Positions 34,068 to 42,738 of a stretch of 64,000 bases of DNA are shown piece by piece. The position numbers were made by a program, and so were the translations under genes. Every line of letters starts with the position of its first letter. The first letter of the stretch is position 1. The notes under the pieces are model-generated. The model had not been told where the DNA came from and searched no databases. It was given only the letters and a program-made list of their open reading frames with translations. The stretch spans positions 1-64,000 of the forward strand of contig NZ_JAHKQA010000090.1 in NCBI RefSeq assembly GCF_018860705.1. The letters are read 5' to 3'. The stretch is from Citreicella sp. C3M06. Lineage in GTDB: Bacteria > Pseudomonadota > Alphaproteobacteria > Rhodobacterales > Rhodobacteraceae.

Positions 34068-34979
34068 ATGAGCGCCTTTCTGGCCCTTGGTGAATGCATG
34101 GTGGAACTGTCGAGCGCAGGAGACGGGCTGTATCGGCGCGGCTTTGCGGGCGATACGCTGAACACCGCATGGTACATGCGCCGCCTGCTGCCGCAGGACT
34201 GGACCGTGGGATACGCCACCTGCGTCGGCACCGACGCGATTTCCGATGCGATGGTGTCGTTTCTGGATGGCGAAGGCATCGACACCGGCGCGATCCGCCG
34301 CGTGCCCGAGCGCACCGTGGGCCTCTACATGATCACCGTCGAGGAGGGCGAGCGCAGCTTTTCCTATTGGCGCGGCCAGTCGGCGGCGCGGATGCTGGCA
34401 GAGGATCTCAAATGGCTCGACGGCGCCCTGAAGGGGCGCGAGATGATCCATTTCTCGGCCATCACGCTGGCTATCCTGCCGCCGAAAAGCCGTGAGGTGT
34501 TCTGCGGCGCGCTGGCCAAGGCGCGCAAGCGGGGCGCGATCGTGGCCTTTGACACCAACCTGCGTCCGAAGCTGTGGGAAAGCCCCGAGGCGATGCGCGC
34601 CGGGCTGACCATGGGCGCGCGCACGGCGGATATCGTGCTGCCGTCCTTTGACGAGGAAGAGGTGCTGTGGGGCGATACCGATCCGGCGCAGACGCTGAGG
34701 CGCTATCGCGACCATGGCGCGGATCTGGTGGCGATCAAGCAGGGAGGCGGCGATTTGGTGCTCTGGCAGGCGCAGGCCGGAGAGAGCCGGGTGCAGGCGC
34801 AAAAAGTCGAGTCGATTGTCGACACCACCGCCGCGGGTGACAGTTTTGCTGCCGGTCTGCTTGCGGGCCTCGCCTGCGGCAAGACCCTGGCCGACAGCGC
34901 GGGACAGGCGATGCAGCTGGCCTCGCGGGTCATTCAGGCTCCGGGTGCGCTTGTGCCCGAGGCGGTGAGTGGGCTGTAA
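34068..34979 (+). CDS. kdgK: 2-keto-3-deoxygluconate kinase-like sugar kinase (PfkB)
   Basis: This 303-aa ribokinase-fold protein contains the PfkB N-motif GFAGDTLNTAWYMRRLLP and the C-terminal signature DTTAAGDSFAAGLLAGLA with catalytic Asp258. The GDTLNTA variation is typical of KDG kinases. It phosphorylates 2-keto-3-deoxygluconate for the Entner-Doudoroff route. CTGGAG lies 9 nt upstream of the start. The gene follows the lactate dehydrogenase closely and probably shares its transcript. Confidence 0.87.
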   Translation: MSAFLALGECMVELSSAGDGLYRRGFAGDTLNTAWYMRRLLPQDWTVGYATCVGTDAISDAMVSFLDGEGIDTGAIRRVPERTVGLYMITVEEGERSFSYWRGQSAARMLAEDLKWLDGALKGREMIHFSAITLAILPPKSREVFCGALAKARKRGAIVAFDTNLRPKLWESPEAMRAGLTMGARTADIVLPSFDEEEVLWGDTDPAQTLRRYRDHGADLVAIKQGGGDLVLWQAQAGESRVQAQKVESIVDTTAAGDSFAAGLLAGLACGKTLADSAGQAMQLASRVIQAPGALVPEAVSGL

Positions 34980-35373
34980 GGGCCGTTGAGGCTGTGAGAC
35001 CGGCCGGGGGCCAGCCTCCGGACCCCCGGGATATTTCCGGCCAGAAGAAACCGGGGCGCGGCGCCCGGAGCGCTTGGGTCTGCGCGAGTTTAATTGACGG
35101 CGGGACGGATGGTGGCCTGAGACATGGCCGCCCGAGCGGCGCGGCCCTGTTCGCGGGTACGCGGCGCGGTTTTGAGCGCTAGAAACCGCGCGGCGCAGGG
35201 GCCGCGAGGCGTGTCTTGGGGGACATGACATTCGACGCCATCCGGCGCGGATACGGTCTGGCAGAGGCCGATCGAGGTAAAGAAATCCGAGACGGCATCG
35301 GCGATGTTTCAAGCCGGAGCGAGGCCTGCGCGCGTGCGACCGGGCGCGGCAGGCCGCCGCGCCCAGCGAGGGT
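34980..35373. other. 394-bp region without a supported gene
   Basis: This region lies between convergent kdgK and ychF. It holds a REP-like element (35014-35057) and otherwise G/C-rich DNA. An open frame of 68 codons starting near 35216 overlaps the ychF end, has no ribosome site or recognisable domain, and is not called. Confidence 0.6.
35014..35057. repeat. Interspersed REP-like element, copy B
   Basis: GCCTCCGGACCCCCGGGATA then TTTCCGGCCAGAAGAAACCG resembles copy A at 21118 and the pair at 42619-42698. It is again placed in a convergent intergenic region. Confidence 0.6.
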
Positions 35374-36471
35374 TCAGGTGTTGAACAGGAAGTGCAGCAC
35401 GTCGCCGTCCTTGACCATGTAGGTCTTGCCTTCGGCGCGCATCTTGCCGGCTTCCTTGGCGCCCTGTTCGCCGCCATTGCCGATGAAATCGTCAAAGGCG
35501 ATGGTTTCGGCGCGGATGAAGCCCTTTTCGAAATCACCGTGGATCACCCCGGCCGCCTGCGGCGCCATCGTGCCCTTGCGGATCGTCCATGCGCGGGCTT
35601 CCTTGGGGCCGACGGTGAAATATGTCTCGAGGTGCAGCAGCTCGTAGCCGGCGCGGATCAGCCGGTCGAGACCGGCTTCTTCGAGGCCGAGCTCGGACAG
35701 GAACATCTCGGCCTCATCCGGGTCGAGCTGGCTAATTTCCTCTTCGATCTTGGCCGAGATCACCACGTGGCTGTTGCCCTGCGCCGCCGCCATTTCAGCG
35801 ACCTTTGCCGACAGGGCGTTGCCGGTTGCCGCCTCGGATTCATCGACATTGCAGACGTAGAGCACTGGCTTGGCGGTGAGCAGTTGCAACATCTTCCACT
35901 GCTTGAGATCGTCGGCGTCGATGGTGACGGTCCGGGCGGGCTGGCCGGATTCAAGCGCCGCCAGCGCAGTGCGCATCAGCCGTTCCTGCTGCACCGCATC
36001 CTTGTCGCCGCCGCGCACCTTGCGGGTGATGTTGGCAAGCCGCTTTTCAAGGCTTTCCATGTCAGCGATGATCAGCTCGGTTTCGATGGTTTCGGCATCG
36101 CTCACCGGATCGACGCGGCCATCCACATGCGTGACGTCATCGTCTTCGAAGCAGCGCAGCACATGGGCGATGGCATCGGTCTCGCGGATGTTGGCAAGGA
36201 ACTGGTTGCCGAGGCCCTCGCCCTTGGAGGCGCCCTTTACCAGACCGGCGATGTCGACAAAGGTCATCCGGGTCGGGATGATGGATTTCGACTGCGCGAT
36301 CTCGGCCAGCTTGTCGAGCCGGGCGTCGGGGACTGCGACCTCGCCCACGTTGGGCTCGATGGTGCAGAAGGGAAAGTTCGCCGCCTGCGCCGCGGCGGTC
36401 TTGGTCAGCGCGTTGAAGAGGGTCGATTTGCCGACGTTCGGCAGACCCACGATGCCCATGCGAAAGCCCAT
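35374..36471 (-). CDS. ychF: Redox-regulated ATPase/GTPase YchF
   Basis: This 365-aa Obg-family P-loop protein has the G1 loop GIVGLPNVGKST (residues 6-17), DxAG in FVDIAGLVKGASKGEGLGN and the altered specificity motif NVDE. It also has a C-terminal TGS domain (ARAWTIRKGTMAPQAAGVIH...GDVLHF). NVDE in place of NKxD explains the preference for ATP in this family. It is ribosome-associated and involved in stress and translation control. AGGAG lies 6 nt before the ATG. Length is exactly family-typical. Confidence 0.96.
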   Translation of the reverse strand: MGFRMGIVGLPNVGKSTLFNALTKTAAAQAANFPFCTIEPNVGEVAVPDARLDKLAEIAQSKSIIPTRMTFVDIAGLVKGASKGEGLGNQFLANIRETDAIAHVLRCFEDDDVTHVDGRVDPVSDAETIETELIIADMESLEKRLANITRKVRGGDKDAVQQERLMRTALAALESGQPARTVTIDADDLKQWKMLQLLTAKPVLYVCNVDESEAATGNALSAKVAEMAAAQGNSHVVISAKIEEEISQLDPDEAEMFLSELGLEEAGLDRLIRAGYELLHLETYFTVGPKEARAWTIRKGTMAPQAAGVIHGDFEKGFIRAETIAFDDFIGNGGEQGAKEAGKMRAEGKTYMVKDGDVLHFLFNT

Positions 36472-36598
36472 GTGACGCTCCTGATATCCGAGGTTTCGCG
36501 CCTTCTAGGCGGGGATGCGCGCAAGCGCAAGCTTGCTGGCTTGACCGATGGGCGCAGGGCGGTCATGTTGATATCAACCTTCATCGAGGAGACCACGG

Positions 36599-37009
36599 AT
36601 GCCCTTTTCCACCTACCTGTTCTTTGATGGCACCTGCCGCGAGGCGATGAGCCGCTATGCGCAGATCCTGAACCTGCCCGCGCCACAATTCCTGAGCCTG
36701 TCCGACCTGCCGCCCGACGAGCAGGCAAAGATGCCGGGTTTGCCCGCCGATGCGGTGATGAATTGCATGATCACCTTCGAGGACTCGGTGATCATGGGAT
36801 CGGACGACGCCGAAGCAGGGCCGATGGCGGGGTGTTCGCTGACTCTGACCCTGCCCGACGCCGATGAGGCCAAGCGGGTGTTCGAGGCGCTAGCCGAGGG
36901 CGGCGAGGTGCAGATGGCGCTGGAGCCAACCTTCTGGTCCCCGGCCTTTGGCACGTTGACCGACCGCTATGGCATCCGCTGGATGATCATGGCCGCGATG
37001 CAGCCCTGA
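36599..37009 (+). CDS. VOC-family protein (PhnB-like)
   Basis: This 136-aa protein of the PhnB/3-demethylubiquinone-methyltransferase-like VOC group starts MPFSTYLFFDGTCREAMSRY. It ends with TFWSPAFGTLTDRYGIRWMI, the hallmark FG-x-x-xDR-G-xxW. The function of this group is unknown. GAGGAG lies 7 nt before the start. The 3' end overlaps the convergent MATE gene by 23 bp. Confidence 0.9.
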   Translation: MPFSTYLFFDGTCREAMSRYAQILNLPAPQFLSLSDLPPDEQAKMPGLPADAVMNCMITFEDSVIMGSDDAEAGPMAGCSLTLTLPDADEAKRVFEALAEGGEVQMALEPTFWSPAFGTLTDRYGIRWMIMAAMQP

Positions 37010-38354
37010 GCGCTGGTACCGCGCTGCGCCAGAAACGGCGCAGCAGCAGCACCGCCGCCAAGGCCAGCCCAAGGCAAAGCCCGGCCCAGATGCCGACCGG
37101 GCCGACCCCGAGCGCGATCCCCAGCCCCCAGGCCGCAGGCAGGCCGATGCCCCAGTAAGACAGCCCGGCGATCCGCATCGGGGCGCTGGTATCGCGCAGC
37201 CCGCGCAGCAGGCCAAGGGTGACCACCTGCAACGCATCCACCAGCTGAAACACCGTTGCCATCAGCAGCAGCCCCACGCCGATCTGCAGGATCTGCGCGT
37301 AGGCAGGATCGTCGCGCGACAGAAAGATCCGTATCAGCGGTTCGGGGATGGCAAGGAACAGCACAATCGTGATCGCCACAGCGGCAACCGACAGCGCCAG
37401 CACCGTGCGCGCATCGCGCACCAGAAACGCGGCATTGCGGCGCCCGCGCGCCTGCCCGGCCCGCACCGTCGCCGCATTGGCCAGCCCGAGATGTACCATG
37501 AAGGTCGCCGAGGCGATCTGAAGCACGATGCCATGCGCTGCCAGCGCCTCGGTGCCGAACCAGCCCATGAACACCGAGGTGGACGCGAACAGGCCGACCT
37601 CGGCCAGCGTGGTCAACCCGATCGGCCAGCCAAGGGCAAAGACATCGCGCAGCGCCTCGGGATCGGGCCGCCAGAAGCGCTGCCACAGCGGGTATTGCGG
37701 CAGCCGCACCCGGGCGTAGGCGATCACCGCCACCAGCGCCGTGCCATGCGATGCCAGCGAGGCAATGGCCGCGCCGCGAATGCCCAGTTCCGGCGCGCCC
37801 CAATGGCCGAAGATCAGCGCGTAATTGGCCAGCGCGTTGGCGATGGCGGCCAAGACGGTGATCCAGAACACCACGCGGGTGTGTTCCAGCGCGGCAAGAT
37901 AGCTTTTCAGCACCATGGTGCCCAGCGCCGGCAGCAGGCCGACGCCCGCGATGCGCAGATAGGCCCCCGCGCCCTTGGCAACCTGCGGCTCCTGCCCTAG
38001 CGCGATCAGCAACGGCTCGGAGAACCACATCACCGGCATGGCCAGCGCGAAGAACGCCGTCGACAGCCACAGCCCCATGCGGGTGACGCGGCGGATCTGG
38101 GTGTGATCGCCTTCGGTTTCGGCCTGCGCCACCATCGGCATCACCGCCCATGCAAAGCCCGAGCCGAACAGGAAGAACACCGCAAACACCATCGAGCTGA
38201 GCGTCAGCGCCGCCAGTTCCGGCACGCCATAGCGCCCGATCATCGCCGCATCGGTGAAGCTGATCGCCATCTGTGCGAGGTGCCCGCCGATCAGCGGCAG
38301 GCCAAGCAGCAGGATCGCCCGGGCGTGGGCGGGATATGAAAGGGAGGCTGTCAT
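36987..38354 (-). CDS. MATE-family multidrug/cation efflux protein
   Basis: This 455-aa membrane protein has about twelve helices in two homologous halves. The first contains GLPLIGGHLAQMAISFTDAAMIGRYG; the second contains FGTEALAAHGIVLQIASATF. It belongs to the NorM/DinF-like group and exports cationic compounds using Na+ or H+. The start at 38354 is chosen by family N-terminus; an ATG at 38366 is possible and neither has a strong ribosome site. Confidence 0.92.
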   Translation of the reverse strand: MTASLSYPAHARAILLLGLPLIGGHLAQMAISFTDAAMIGRYGVPELAALTLSSMVFAVFFLFGSGFAWAVMPMVAQAETEGDHTQIRRVTRMGLWLSTAFFALAMPVMWFSEPLLIALGQEPQVAKGAGAYLRIAGVGLLPALGTMVLKSYLAALEHTRVVFWITVLAAIANALANYALIFGHWGAPELGIRGAAIASLASHGTALVAVIAYARVRLPQYPLWQRFWRPDPEALRDVFALGWPIGLTTLAEVGLFASTSVFMGWFGTEALAAHGIVLQIASATFMVHLGLANAATVRAGQARGRRNAAFLVRDARTVLALSVAAVAITIVLFLAIPEPLIRIFLSRDDPAYAQILQIGVGLLLMATVFQLVDALQVVTLGLLRGLRDTSAPMRIAGLSYWGIGLPAAWGLGIALGVGPVGIWAGLCLGLALAAVLLLRRFWRSAVPALRAASRP

Positions 38355-38413
38355 GTAAACGCCCATATCTTGGGCAAAGCGCCCCGGCAAGGCGGCGCGT
38401 ACTGCGCCAGCGC

Positions 38414-39295
38414 TCAGAGCACTGTGCGCAGCGTCACCTCAAAGGCAATCATGGCGATCAGCGCGCCCGCGGTGGCCTCGATCCCGCCCATGACCCGGCG
38501 GGCCTGCGCACCGCTAGCAAGGCGCATCAGCGCGCCTTCGCGAAAGGTCACCGACGCCGCCGCCACGGCCACCGTCACCGCCCCCGTGCCCAGCCCCATC
38601 GCGGTCACGCCAAGGATCCCGGCTAGATCAAGGTTCATCCGCCATGTCAGGATCAGCAGAAACAACGCGCCGGTGCAGGGGCGGATGGCGATGGCCGCCA
38701 CCAGCAATGCGGCGTCGCGCAGCCCATGCAGGGTTTCCACCTGTTCGGGCGTCGGGGCATGGGCATGGCCGCAGTCACAGTGATGATCGTGCACATGGGC
38801 CTTCGGCGCGGGCAACTTGCGCAGGCCGCGCAGCAGCAGCCACAGACCGATGCAGCCGATGGCGGCATAGCTGGCAGGAGCCAGATAATCCTCGGCGGCA
38901 TCGGTCATCGCCACGCGGCCCAGCCCCAGCAGCGCCGCCCCGGTATAGACCACGGCAATCGCCACCCCGGCCTGCGCAAGGCTCGACACCAGCGCCAGCG
39001 CCGACAGCCGTGCCAGCGGCACCCGCCGCCCGACACCATAGCCGCCGACCAACAGCTTGCCATGCCCCGGCCCCGCCGCATGCAGCACGCCATAGGCAAA
39101 GCACATCGCCAGCAGCCACGACAGCGCGCCGGGATCGCCCGCGCGCAACGCCCTCAGCGCGCGGGCCATGGCCACCTGCGCCTCGTGCTGCCCGGCCGCC
39201 GCCAGCCGCGCCACCTGCGCGGCGCCATCCCCGGCCCAAAGCCACAGCGCCAAGGCCGCCACCAGCGCCGCCCCGATCACTCCGACGCTGCGCAT
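38414..39295 (-). CDS. NicO-family nickel/cobalt (metal) transporter
   Basis: This 293-aa membrane protein has about six to seven helices. The NicO signatures are AYGVLHAAGPGHGKLLVGGYGV and AIRPCTGALFLLILTWRM. A His-rich cytoplasmic loop (HVHDHHCDCGHAHA) suggests metal handling. RcnA-type members export Ni/Co; those paired with DUF1007 proteins are thought to take up Ni, Co or Zn. Its ATG lies 19 bp inside the end of the DUF1007 gene, so the two are translationally coupled. Confidence 0.9.
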   Translation of the reverse strand: MRSVGVIGAALVAALALWLWAGDGAAQVARLAAAGQHEAQVAMARALRALRAGDPGALSWLLAMCFAYGVLHAAGPGHGKLLVGGYGVGRRVPLARLSALALVSSLAQAGVAIAVVYTGAALLGLGRVAMTDAAEDYLAPASYAAIGCIGLWLLLRGLRKLPAPKAHVHDHHCDCGHAHAPTPEQVETLHGLRDAALLVAAIAIRPCTGALFLLILTWRMNLDLAGILGVTAMGLGTGAVTVAVAAASVTFREGALMRLASGAQARRVMGGIEATAGALIAMIAFEVTLRTVL

Positions 39296-39912
39296 ACGAT
39301 CCTCACATCCTGAGCGTAGAGATGCCCGGCCAGCAGCTCGGTAAAGCCATCCTCGGGGATATTGGCAAGTTCCTGCTGCATGGCACGCGCGGTTTCATCA
39401 AGATCGGGGTCGGTCACGATGGCCTCGCATGCACCGTCTACCGTCACCCCGCGCGACAGCGTGTAGGCGATGTAATAGGTCGGATCATATTGCGCGATGT
39501 GCAGCCCATCGGCAGGGCTTGGCGGCAGCAAGGGGCGGTAGTGATCGGACTGGATGCGCCCGTCTTTCAGCGTCACGCCGCGGGCCTCTGGCCTGCCAAG
39601 CTCGACAGCCTCATCCCCCGCGAACAGGTAGAGATCTCCGGCATAATCAAGCGGCCAGTTGGCCAGCTCAAAGCCCTGCAGCTCCTCCATCTCGGCATCG
39701 CTCAGCACACCGTCGCCGTCAGGGTCGAGCCCCATGTCTTCGAACAGCAGCAGCGTGAAAAACTCGTCATAGGCCCAGCTGACCGTAACCCCGGTCACCT
39801 GCTGCGCCTCGTTCAGCGCAACCTCCAGCGCGGTGTCGACAAAGATGTGCGGATGCGCAAGCGCACCCGAAGCAGGCAGCAGCAGGGGCAGAAAGCTCAG
39901 AACGCGAATCAT
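39277..39912 (-). CDS. DUF1007-family periplasmic protein
   Basis: This 211-aa protein has a signal peptide (MIRVLSFLPLLLPASGALA) whose mature end begins HPHIFVDT, the invariant metal-binding-like motif of DUF1007. An acidic EF-hand-like segment, LDPDGDGVLSDAEMEEL, occurs near residue 75, typical of this family. These proteins are probable periplasmic metal chaperones for NicO transporters. A GTG 21 bases further upstream is an alternative start. Confidence 0.88.
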   Translation of the reverse strand: MIRVLSFLPLLLPASGALAHPHIFVDTALEVALNEAQQVTGVTVSWAYDEFFTLLLFEDMGLDPDGDGVLSDAEMEELQGFELANWPLDYAGDLYLFAGDEAVELGRPEARGVTLKDGRIQSDHYRPLLPPSPADGLHIAQYDPTYYIAYTLSRGVTVDGACEAIVTDPDLDETARAMQQELANIPEDGFTELLAGHLYAQDVRIVCAASE

Positions 39913-40028
39913 ATGGGAACCGTCACGGGACAAGGGGGTTGGTCAATACGGCACCGGCCGCGCCGCCGCGCGCCATCCTAAGGTTTGGCCCTCCCTAATT
40001 CGAGTCACTTTGTCAGAAGGACACCGAC

Positions 40029-40676
40029 ATGACCCAGACGATCGAGAAAACCGCTTTCGCTCCAAGGGTCAGGGCGTTTCTCGAAGATCTTGCCGCCAAC
40101 AACAATCGCGAGTGGTTTCGCGCTGAAAAGCCCCGCTATGACGCCGAAGTCCGCCGCCCCGCCGAGATGCTAGTAGACCGGATTGCGTTGCGCCTGTCGC
40201 AGCGGACACGGCAACGGGTGCGCCCCAAACTGTTCCGCCTGCACCGCGACGTGCGGTTTTCCAACGACAAGACGCCGTTCTTCACCCATCTTCACGCCGC
40301 CTGGACCCTGCCTGACGGGCGCGGCTGGTACTTCGGCCTGTCGCCAAACTACGCCACGGCGGCGGCGGGGGTGATGGTGTTCGACGAGGCACAGACGCAG
40401 GATTGGCGCGCCGCCCTCGACAGCCCCGAAGGCGGCAAGCTCGCGGCGCTGCTGCCGGAACTGAAGGGCCGCATGGATCCGCCACCCCTCGTCAGCCCGC
40501 CTGCCCCCTATGACAGCGCGCACCCTCACGCAGAGCTGCTGCGCCACACCGGCTGCCTTGTCTGGATCGACGATCTGTACCACTCGCTGTGCGTCGACGC
40601 CGAGGCAGCGCTTGTCGACACGTTCGACCGCCTTGCGCCGCTGCAGGACTGGCTGGCGCGAAACGTCGCTAGGTGA
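40029..40676 (+). CDS. DUF2461 (TIGR02453) family protein
   Basis: This 215-aa protein has the family opening FLEDLAANNNREWFRAEKPRYDAEV and the RDVRFSNDKTPFFTHLHAAW segment, followed by GWYFGLSPNYATAAAGVM. The function of the family is unknown. AAGGAC lies upstream of the ATG. It overlaps the convergent PPK2 gene by 8 bp. Confidence 0.9.
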   Translation: MTQTIEKTAFAPRVRAFLEDLAANNNREWFRAEKPRYDAEVRRPAEMLVDRIALRLSQRTRQRVRPKLFRLHRDVRFSNDKTPFFTHLHAAWTLPDGRGWYFGLSPNYATAAAGVMVFDEAQTQDWRAALDSPEGGKLAALLPELKGRMDPPPLVSPPAPYDSAHPHAELLRHTGCLVWIDDLYHSLCVDAEAALVDTFDRLAPLQDWLARNVAR

Positions 40677-41658
40677 CGTGCCGGCTGTCGGGATGCAGCG
40701 CGGTGCCCAGAATATGCTCTGACTTGTGGATCACATGCGCCGCACCGCCAACGATCAGCGGGTCCGGCGGGGTCGCGATGCGACGGTCCTTGCCCGGATA
40801 CTCCAGCGTCGACAGGAAATGCCGCATGCAGTTCAGCCGCGCCCGCTTCTTGTCGTTCGACTTGACCACGATCCACGGCGCATCGGCGGTGTCGGTGTAA
40901 AAGAACATCGCCTCCTTGGCCTCGGTGTAATCTTCCCATTTGTCGAGACTGGCCTTGTCGATCGGCGACAGCTTCCATTGCTTCAGCGGATCGGTCTCGC
41001 GGCTGGCAAAGCGGCGCTTTTGCTCGTCCTGCGTGACCGAGAACCAGTATTTGTACAGCTTCACCCCCGAGCGCACGAGCATCCGTTCCAGATCCGGCGT
41101 CTGGCGCATGAATTCAAGGTATTCATTGGGCTCGCAAAACCCCATCACCCGCTCGACCCCGGCCCGGTTGTACCACGAGCGGTCATACAGAACGATCTCA
41201 CCTGCGGTCGGCAGATGATTGATATATCGCTGAAAATACCATTGGCCGCGCTCTTCGTCGCTGGGTTTGTTCAGCGCCACAACGCGGGCCCCGCGCGGGT
41301 TGAGATGTTCGGTAAAGCGCTTGATGGTGCCGCCCTTGCCAGCGGCGTCGCGGCCCTCGAACAGCAAGACCAGCTTCTGCCCGGATTGCTGCACCCAAAG
41401 CTGGGCCTTGAGCAATTCCGCCTGAAGCTGCGCCTTCTGCCGCTCGTAGCTGCGGCGCGACAGCTTGACGTCATACGGGTATTCGCCAGTCTCGAAGGCG
41501 CGGCGGATGTCGTCCGGGGTCGGCGCATGGCGGCGGATGCGCGCCTGAGGCGACTGGTTCGCAGCCGGCGCTGGAACCGGAACCTCGGCGCCTTGGGGCA
41601 AGACTTGCGAAGGCTCGGAGGCCTGAAGCGGCTGGCTCGCCTCGGGAATGTCTGTCAT
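40669..41658 (-). CDS. ppk2: Polyphosphate kinase 2
   Basis: This 329-aa single-domain (class I-type) PPK2 uses polyphosphate to phosphorylate nucleoside diphosphates, or the reverse. Walker A is [10 protein letters not shown] (Lys108), Walker B-like Asp is in [19 protein letters not shown], and the lid carries Arg in [23 protein letters not shown] disordered Pro/Glu-rich extension (residues ~1-45) precedes the catalytic domain. AGGAAGGA lies before the ATG at 41658. Monocistronic. Confidence 0.94.
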   Translation of the reverse strand: MTDIPEASQPLQASEPSQVLPQGAEVPVPAPAANQSPQARIRRHAPTPDDIRRAFETGEYPYDVKLSRRSYERQKAQLQAELLKAQLWVQQSGQKLVLLFEGRDAAGKGGTIKRFTEHLNPRGARVVALNKPSDEERGQWYFQRYINHLPTAGEIVLYDRSWYNRAGVERVMGFCEPNEYLEFMRQTPDLERMLVRSGVKLYKYWFSVTQDEQKRRFASRETDPLKQWKLSPIDKASLDKWEDYTEAKEAMFFYTDTADAPWIVVKSNDKKRARLNCMRHFLSTLEYPGKDRRIATPPDPLIVGGAAHVIHKSEHILGTALHPDSRHVT

Positions 41659-41798
41659 GTCGGTCCTTCCTGTGGGTTGACGCGACGATACAGGCCAAGC
41701 GTGAGCGCCGCCTTGACACGTGTCAACCGGCGCGCGGCCCATTGATTTCCCCCCGCCGATCCGGCAGACCTGCCCCCGAGACAAGTGAAGGGAAGACC

Positions 41799-42590
41799 AT
41801 GACCCGTATCGACGCCAAGTTCGCCGCCCTGAAAGCCGAGGGGAAAAAGGCCTTCGTCGCCTATGTCATGGCCGGAGACCCGGATTATGACGCCTCTCTC
41901 GAGCTGGTGCGCGGCCTGCCCGGCGCGGGCGTCGACATTATCGAGCTCGGCTTGCCCTTCACCGACCCGATGGCGGACGGCCCGACGATCCAGCTGGCCG
42001 GGCAACGCGCGCTCGAAGCGGGCATGACGCTGGAGCGCACGCTTCAGTTCGTGCGCGATTTCCGCGCGGGCGACAACACCACCCCGATCGTGCTGATGGG
42101 CTATTACAATCCGATCTACAATCGCGGCGTCGACAAGTTCCTGGTCGATGCAAAAGAGGCCGGGATTGACGGGCTGATCGTGGTCGACCTGCCCCCTGAG
42201 GAAGACGAAGAACTGTGCATTCCCGCCCAGAAGGCCGGGTTGAACTTCATCCGCCTCGCCACGCCCACCACCGACGACAACCGCCTGCCAAAGGTGCTCC
42301 AGAATACTTCGGGCTTTGTTTATTACGTGTCGATCACCGGCATCACCGGCGCGGCCGCCGCACAGGCCACCGATGTCGCCCCCGAAGTGGCCCGCATCAA
42401 AGCCGCGTCCGATCTGCCTGTCATCGTCGGCTTTGGCATCCGCACGCCGGAAACCTCGCAGAGCATCGCAAGCGTGGCCGACGGCTGCGTCGTGGGCTCG
42501 GCGATCGTGGCTGCCCAAGCCGAAGGCAAGCCCGTCGCCGAAGTGCTTGCCTTTGTAAAATCGCTGGCAGACGGCGCGCATCGGGCCTGA
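41799..42590 (+). CDS. trpA: Tryptophan synthase alpha chain
   Basis: This 263-aa TIM-barrel subunit cleaves indole-3-glycerol phosphate. Catalytic Glu49 (IIELGLPF) and Asp60 (DPMADGP) sit at the standard positions, with the phosphate-binding VGFGIRTPE and VVGSAIV near the end. GTGAAGGGAAG precedes the ATG. trpB is not adjacent within the window, so trpA is separated from its partner here. Confidence 0.96.
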   Translation: MTRIDAKFAALKAEGKKAFVAYVMAGDPDYDASLELVRGLPGAGVDIIELGLPFTDPMADGPTIQLAGQRALEAGMTLERTLQFVRDFRAGDNTTPIVLMGYYNPIYNRGVDKFLVDAKEAGIDGLIVVDLPPEEDEELCIPAQKAGLNFIRLATPTTDDNRLPKVLQNTSGFVYYVSITGITGAAAAQATDVAPEVARIKAASDLPVIVGFGIRTPETSQSIASVADGCVVGSAIVAAQAEGKPVAEVLAFVKSLADGAHRA

Positions 42591-42618
42591 GCGCGCGCCT
42601 GACCGCCATGTCATGCCT

Positions 42619-42698
42619 GCCTCCGGCGGGAGTTTATTCAGCAAGATGAAGATGAGGCGCCGCGCCCCGGCTTCATCTTGCAGGTAAACTCCGGGGGG
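42619..42698. repeat. Paired inverted REP-like elements forming a bidirectional hairpin (copies C and C')
   Basis: Two copies of the interspersed element face each other between convergent trpA and argC. GCAAGATGAAG (42641-42651) pairs with CTTCATCTTGC (42671-42681), and GGAGTTT (42629-42635) with AAACTCC (42686-42692). The large hairpin could end transcription from both sides, though it lacks a U-tract. Confidence 0.7.
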
Positions 42699-42738
42699 AA
42701 GGCGCGCAGGCGCCGAGGGGGGCAGCGCCCCCCTGCTT

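Noticed and set aside
31847-34315. An 822-codon minus-strand frame covering the SDR and the lactate dehydrogenase region
   Set aside because: Only its last 245 codons (from the ATG at 32584) look like protein, the SDR. The rest is antisense to the FAD lactate dehydrogenase.
35216-35422. A 68-codon plus-strand frame between kdgK and ychF
   Set aside because: No ribosome site, no domain, and its end is antisense to the ychF 3' end.
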